From Brucellaceae bacterium (GTDB lineage Bacteria; Pseudomonadota; Alphaproteobacteria; Rhizobiales; Rhizobiaceae): a stretch of DNA of 64,000 bases. Location: NCBI GenBank assembly GCA_020637755.1, contig JACKJW010000007.1, positions 1-64,000 on the forward strand, read 5' to 3'. The notes below the pieces were generated by a model. The model saw only the letters and a list, made by a program, of their open reading frames with translations, searched no databases and had not been told where the DNA came from. Positions 60,472 to 64,000 of the stretch are shown piece after piece. How positions within the stretch are numbered: the first letter of the stretch is position 1; each line of letters begins with the position of its first letter. Position numbers and translations under genes: made by a program.

Positions 60472-63390
60472 ATGACTGACACGTCCGAAAAGCTCGACTA
60501 TTCCAAGACCCTCTACCTGCCGCAGACGGAGTTTCCGATGCGTGCGGGCCTGCCCCAGAAGGAGCCGCAGATCGTGGCCCGCTGGGAGGAGATGAACCTC
60601 TACAAAAAGCTGCGTGAGAGCGCCGCCGGCCGCCCGTCCTATGTCCTGCATGACGGCCCGCCCTATGCCAATGGCAACATCCATATCGGCCATGCGCTGA
60701 ACAAGGTGCTGAAGGACGTCATCACCCGCTCCTTCCAGATGCGCGGGTTCGACAGCAACTACGTGCCCGGCTGGGATTGCCACGGCCTGCCGATCGAATG
60801 GAAGATCGAGGAAGAGAACTACCGGTCCAAGGGCAAGCCGAAGCCGGACCTGACCGATCCCGGCGCCATGATCGCTTTTCGCAAGGAATGCCGCGCCTAT
60901 GCCGAGCACTGGATTTCCGTGCAGTCGGGCGAGTTCAAGCGCCTCGGCATCACCGGCGATTTCGACAATCCCTACACCACGATGAATTTTCACGCCGAAG
61001 CGCGCATTGCCGGCGAGCTGCTGAAATTCGCCATGAGCGATCAGCTGTATCGCGGCTCCAAGCCGGTCATGTGGTCGGTCGTGGAACGCACCGCGTTGGC
61101 CGAGGCCGAGGTGGAATATCACGAGGTCGAAAGCGACACGATCTGGGTGAAGTTTCCGGTGTCCGCTGGTGATGGCCTGACTGATGCTTTCGTCGTCATC
61201 TGGACGACCACGCCTTGGACGATCCCCGGCAACCGCGCCATCTCGTTCTCGTCGCGTGTCGAATACGGCCTTTATGAAGTCACCTCTGCCGAGAACGACT
61301 TCGGACCGCGCCCAGGCGAGAAACTGATCTTCGCCGACAAGCTGGCCGAGGAAAGCTTTGCCAAGGCCAAGCTCGGCTACACCAAGCTGCGCCCGGTTTC
61401 GGCCAAAGAACTTGCGGCCATCACCTGCCGCCACCCGCTCCACGATCTCGGCTATGATTTCCCTGTCCCGCTCATCGACGGCGATCACGTCACCGACGAT
61501 GCCGGTACCGGCTTCGTGCACACCGCGCCGTCCCATGGCCGGGAGGACTTTGATGCCTGGATGCACCATGCCCGCGATCTGGAAGCGCGCGGCATCTCGT
61601 CCGCCATTCCCTTCCCGGTCGATGATGCCGGTTACTTCACCAAGGATGCACCGGGCTTTGGCCCGGACCGCGAGGGCGGCCCCGCCCGCGTCATCGACGA
61701 TCACGGCAAGAAGGGCGACGCCAACAAGGCCGTCATCGAGGCGCTGATCGCGGCGGATCGCCTGTTTGCGCGCGGCCGCATCAAGCATGACTACCCGCAT
61801 TCCTGGCGGTCAAAAAAGCCGGTCATCTTCCGCAATACGCCGCAATGGTTTGTCCACATGGACAAGGATCTGGAGGATGGCACGACGCTGCGCTCGCGCG
61901 CGCTCAACGCCATCGACGCCACGCGCTTCGTGCCGGCCGCAGGCCAGACCCGCCTGCGCGCCATGATCGCCGACCGGCCCGACTGGGTGCTGTCGCGCCA
62001 GCGGGCATGGGGCGTGCCGATCTGCGTCTTCGCCGACGAGGAAGGCAATGTGCTGAAGGACGAGACCGTCAACGCGCGCATCCTGCAAGCCTTCGAGGCA
62101 GAAGGGGCGGACGCCTGGTTTGCCCCCGGTGCCCGCGAGCGCTTCCTTGGCGAGCATGCGGGCGAGCCGTGGAAGCAGGTCACCGACATTCTCGATGTCT
62201 GGTTTGATTCCGGCTGTACCCACACCTTCACGCTGGAAGATCGCCCGGACATGAAGTGGCCGGCCGATGTTTATCTCGAAGGCTCCGACCAGCATCGCGG
62301 CTGGTTCCATTCCTCGCTGCTGGAAAGCTGCGGCACGCGCGGCCGCGCGCCCTATGACACTGTCATCACCCATGGCTTCACCATGGCCGAGGACGGCCGC
62401 AAGATGTCCAAGTCTCTGGGCAACCAGGTCTTTCCGCAGGACGTGATGAAGGAATCGGGCGCCGATATCCTGCGTCTCTGGGTCATGACGACCGACTATT
62501 GGGAAGACCAGCGCCTCGGCAAGGCGATCATCCAGACCAACATCGATGCCTATCGCAAGATGCGCAACACGATCCGCTGGATGCTGGGCACGCTCGCCCA
62601 CGACGACGGCGCGCAAGTGCCGCTGGCCGACATGCCGGAGCTGGAGCGCCTCATGCTGCACCGGCTGGTGGAACTGAACCGCACCGTCAACGAAGGCTAC
62701 GACAATTTCGATTTCAAGCGCATCGCCAAGACGCTGATCGATTTCATGGTGGTCGACCTGTCGGCCTTCTACTTCGACATCCGCAAGGATGCGCTCTATT
62801 GCGATGCGCCGTCCTCGACGCGCCGCAAGGCCGCCGTGCAGGTGGTGCGCGTGCTGTTCGAGGCGCTGGTGAAGTGGCTGGCGCCCATGCTGCCCTTCAC
62901 CACCGAGGAGGCCTGGCTCGACCGCCATCCCGAGGCCGTCTCGGTGCATCTGGAACAGTTCCCGGCCATCCCGGCGGAGTGGGAAGATGCCGCGCTCGCC
63001 GCCAAGTGGCGCAAGGTGCGCGCGGTGCGCCGTGTTGTTACCGGGGCGCTGGAACTGGAGCGCGCCGCCAAGACCATCGGCTCCTCGCTGGAGGCCGCAC
63101 CCTTTGTGCACATCACCGATGCGGAACTGAGGGCGGCCGTCGAGGGTCTCGACATGGCCGAAATCTGCATCACCTCCGGCCTGTCCGTGTCGGACAAGGA
63201 GGCACCCGCCGGGGCGTTCACGCTGGAGGATGTGAAGGGTGTGGCCGTGGTTCCGGCGCTGGCCAACGGCACCAAATGTGCCCGGTCGTGGCGCGTGACC
63301 GATGACGTCGGTGCCGATCCGGTCTGGCCCGATGTTTCCGCGCGCGATGCCATGGCCTTGGCCGAACTGAAGGCGCTCGGCCGTCTCTGA
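60472..63390 (+). CDS. ileS: Isoleucine--tRNA ligase
   Basis: A 972-residue class Ia synthetase that attaches isoleucine to tRNA-Ile and edits valine. HIGH appears in PPYANGNIHIGHALNKVLKD (about residue 70), the CP1 editing domain contains WTTTPWTIPGNRAI, and KMSKS in DGRKMSKSLGNQVFP near residue 645. The helical anticodon domain ends the chain, and the bacterial C-terminal zinc finger is not evident, as in other alphaproteobacteria. It is divergent from the toxin-antitoxin pair. Confidence 0.97.
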   Translation: MTDTSEKLDYSKTLYLPQTEFPMRAGLPQKEPQIVARWEEMNLYKKLRESAAGRPSYVLHDGPPYANGNIHIGHALNKVLKDVITRSFQMRGFDSNYVPGWDCHGLPIEWKIEEENYRSKGKPKPDLTDPGAMIAFRKECRAYAEHWISVQSGEFKRLGITGDFDNPYTTMNFHAEARIAGELLKFAMSDQLYRGSKPVMWSVVERTALAEAEVEYHEVESDTIWVKFPVSAGDGLTDAFVVIWTTTPWTIPGNRAISFSSRVEYGLYEVTSAENDFGPRPGEKLIFADKLAEESFAKAKLGYTKLRPVSAKELAAITCRHPLHDLGYDFPVPLIDGDHVTDDAGTGFVHTAPSHGREDFDAWMHHARDLEARGISSAIPFPVDDAGYFTKDAPGFGPDREGGPARVIDDHGKKGDANKAVIEALIAADRLFARGRIKHDYPHSWRSKKPVIFRNTPQWFVHMDKDLEDGTTLRSRALNAIDATRFVPAAGQTRLRAMIADRPDWVLSRQRAWGVPICVFADEEGNVLKDETVNARILQAFEAEGADAWFAPGARERFLGEHAGEPWKQVTDILDVWFDSGCTHTFTLEDRPDMKWPADVYLEGSDQHRGWFHSSLLESCGTRGRAPYDTVITHGFTMAEDGRKMSKSLGNQVFPQDVMKESGADILRLWVMTTDYWEDQRLGKAIIQTNIDAYRKMRNTIRWMLGTLAHDDGAQVPLADMPELERLMLHRLVELNRTVNEGYDNFDFKRIAKTLIDFMVVDLSAFYFDIRKDALYCDAPSSTRRKAAVQVVRVLFEALVKWLAPMLPFTTEEAWLDRHPEAVSVHLEQFPAIPAEWEDAALAAKWRKVRAVRRVVTGALELERAAKTIGSSLEAAPFVHITDAELRAAVEGLDMAEICITSGLSVSDKEAPAGAFTLEDVKGVAVVPALANGTKCARSWRVTDDVGADPVWPDVSARDAMALAELKALGRL

Positions 63391-63585
63391 CGGCCCGCCT
63401 GTCCACGCCCGGTAACCGTTCCGGGCGGGGATCGTTGCCCGCGCGCCGCACTTGCGGTAAATAAGCACCCGGTTTCGGGCGGCCATCTTATTGCCGGATT
63501 GTGCGTTCATCGCCCTTGGGCGAAAATCGCCGCTTGAATGATCGGCGCCCCTTGAGTGCGGGCGCAGCGAAAGGGACGGGTAGAC

Positions 63586-64000
63586 ATGGTTGGCACTTCG
63601 ATTCCCAGGGCCGCTGCCGCACGCATGCTGGTGGGCGCTGTCGCCCTTGGCGCGCTTGCGGGCTGCCAGGGCACGCCGACCTACGGCACCGGCACCCGTG
63701 CCGACAAGCAGCTCATGGAAGACCTGACCGGTATCGTCTCGATCACACCCAAGCGCGGGCCGAAGATCGATTACGAGCCGCGCCCCGAGCTGGTAAAGCC
63801 GGCCGACGCCAACGCGCTTCCCGCCCCGCAGGAGAGCATCACCGCTTCGGCCGCCGAAAACGGTGCCTGGCCAGAGTCGCCGGAAGAGCGCCGCAAGCGC
63901 CTGCGCGAATACGGCACGGAAAACCGCGATTCCCCGAACTACAAGCCGCTCGTGCGCTCCGGCCGCGAGGAAGATCCCGATGCCCCGATGATCACCTCGC
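63586..64000 (+). CDS. Putative lipoprotein (3' end outside window)
   Basis: The frame runs off the right edge; 138 codons are visible. The start MVGTSIPRAAAARMLVGAVA leads to the lipobox LAGC near residue 27, so the protein is probably lipid-anchored. The following chain is polar (GTGTRADKQLMEDLTGIVS; KIDYEPRPELVKPADANALP) and includes an acidic, Arg-rich stretch, with no recognisable domain. AAGGGACGGG lies just before the ATG. It follows ileS by 195 bases. Confidence 0.7.
   Translation, partial: MVGTSIPRAAAARMLVGAVALGALAGCQGTPTYGTGTRADKQLMEDLTGIVSITPKRGPKIDYEPRPELVKPADANALPAPQESITASAAENGAWPESPEERRKRLREYGTENRDSPNYKPLVRSGREEDPDAPMITS

Noticed and set aside
63406..63427. CGCCCGG/CCGGGCG hairpin after ileS
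   Set aside because: It has a 7-bp stem but no T-run, so it is not called as a terminator.

Overview
This window is high-GC chromosomal DNA from an alphaproteobacterium, most likely of the order Hyphomicrobiales (Rhizobiales), in the range of Mesorhizobium, Nitratireductor or other Phyllobacteriaceae. I cannot name the species. The pointers are the hisS-hisZ-hisG arrangement, a tRNA-His with G1:U72 and A73, a plant-type gshA beside rsmE, a DUF1127 gene opposite a LysR gene, a PHB phasin, a BA14K protein, a CIRCE-controlled groESL operon and lutABC/glcDEF loci. Gene density is high. I see no prophage, transposase, integrase, rRNA operon or CRISPR array.

Region by region. 1-3.1 kb: the end of an aldehyde dehydrogenase, an SDR dehydrogenase and a FabH-like condensing enzyme, in one apparent operon. 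3.1-14.5 kb: a polyamine region with puuB and puuA (minus), a receiver-like protein, an ScfR/RamB-type regulator, a second PuuA-like glutamine-synthetase paralogue and a potFGHI-type putrescine importer. 14.5-20 kb: a large AsmA protein, a non-coding stretch ending in a strong terminator (possible sRNA), and a ferric-iron ABC permease and binding protein with an Irr-type operator candidate upstream. 20-25.2 kb: a giant multi-PAS histidine kinase, a phasin with an operator-like inverted repeat over its promoter, and tRNA-His. 25.2-33.4 kb: xseA, LysR/DUF1127, a DUF937 protein, rsmE-gshA, a LysE exporter and small unknowns. 33.4-44.6 kb: a carbon-oxidation region with lutABC and a GntR regulator, a DUF3422 membrane protein, a LysR regulator and glcDE-x-y-glcF. 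44.7-52.8 kb: an L,D-transpeptidase, tag, a BA14K protein, the his operon (hisS, a DUF559 cassette, hisZ, hisG), and doxX with a MarR gene. 52.9-64 kb: a DUF805 protein, groESL with a duplicated groEL tail, a degenerate EAL protein, a HAD phosphatase and ribF, an Xre-RES toxin-antitoxin pair, ileS and the start of a lipoprotein gene.

The genes form several functional sets. Putrescine uptake (potFGHI) and its gamma-glutamyl degradation (puuA, puuB, perhaps the aldehyde dehydrogenase) lie together. Lactate and glycolate oxidation are encoded by adjacent iron-sulfur/FAD complexes with their own regulators. The histidine theme (tRNA-His, hisS, hisZ, hisG) is the most unusual. The tRNA has the divergent alphaproteobacterial identity elements. 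The synthetase carries an internal low-GC segment that makes it about 60-70 residues longer than I expect. A DUF559 gene with palindromic flanks sits in the same operon.

The best candidates for something new are the low-GC insertion inside hisS, the duplicated groEL 3' end with its terminator, the possible sRNA before 17 kb, and the palindrome-controlled Xre-RES module. All calls come from reading the sequence and translations; no database search was run.
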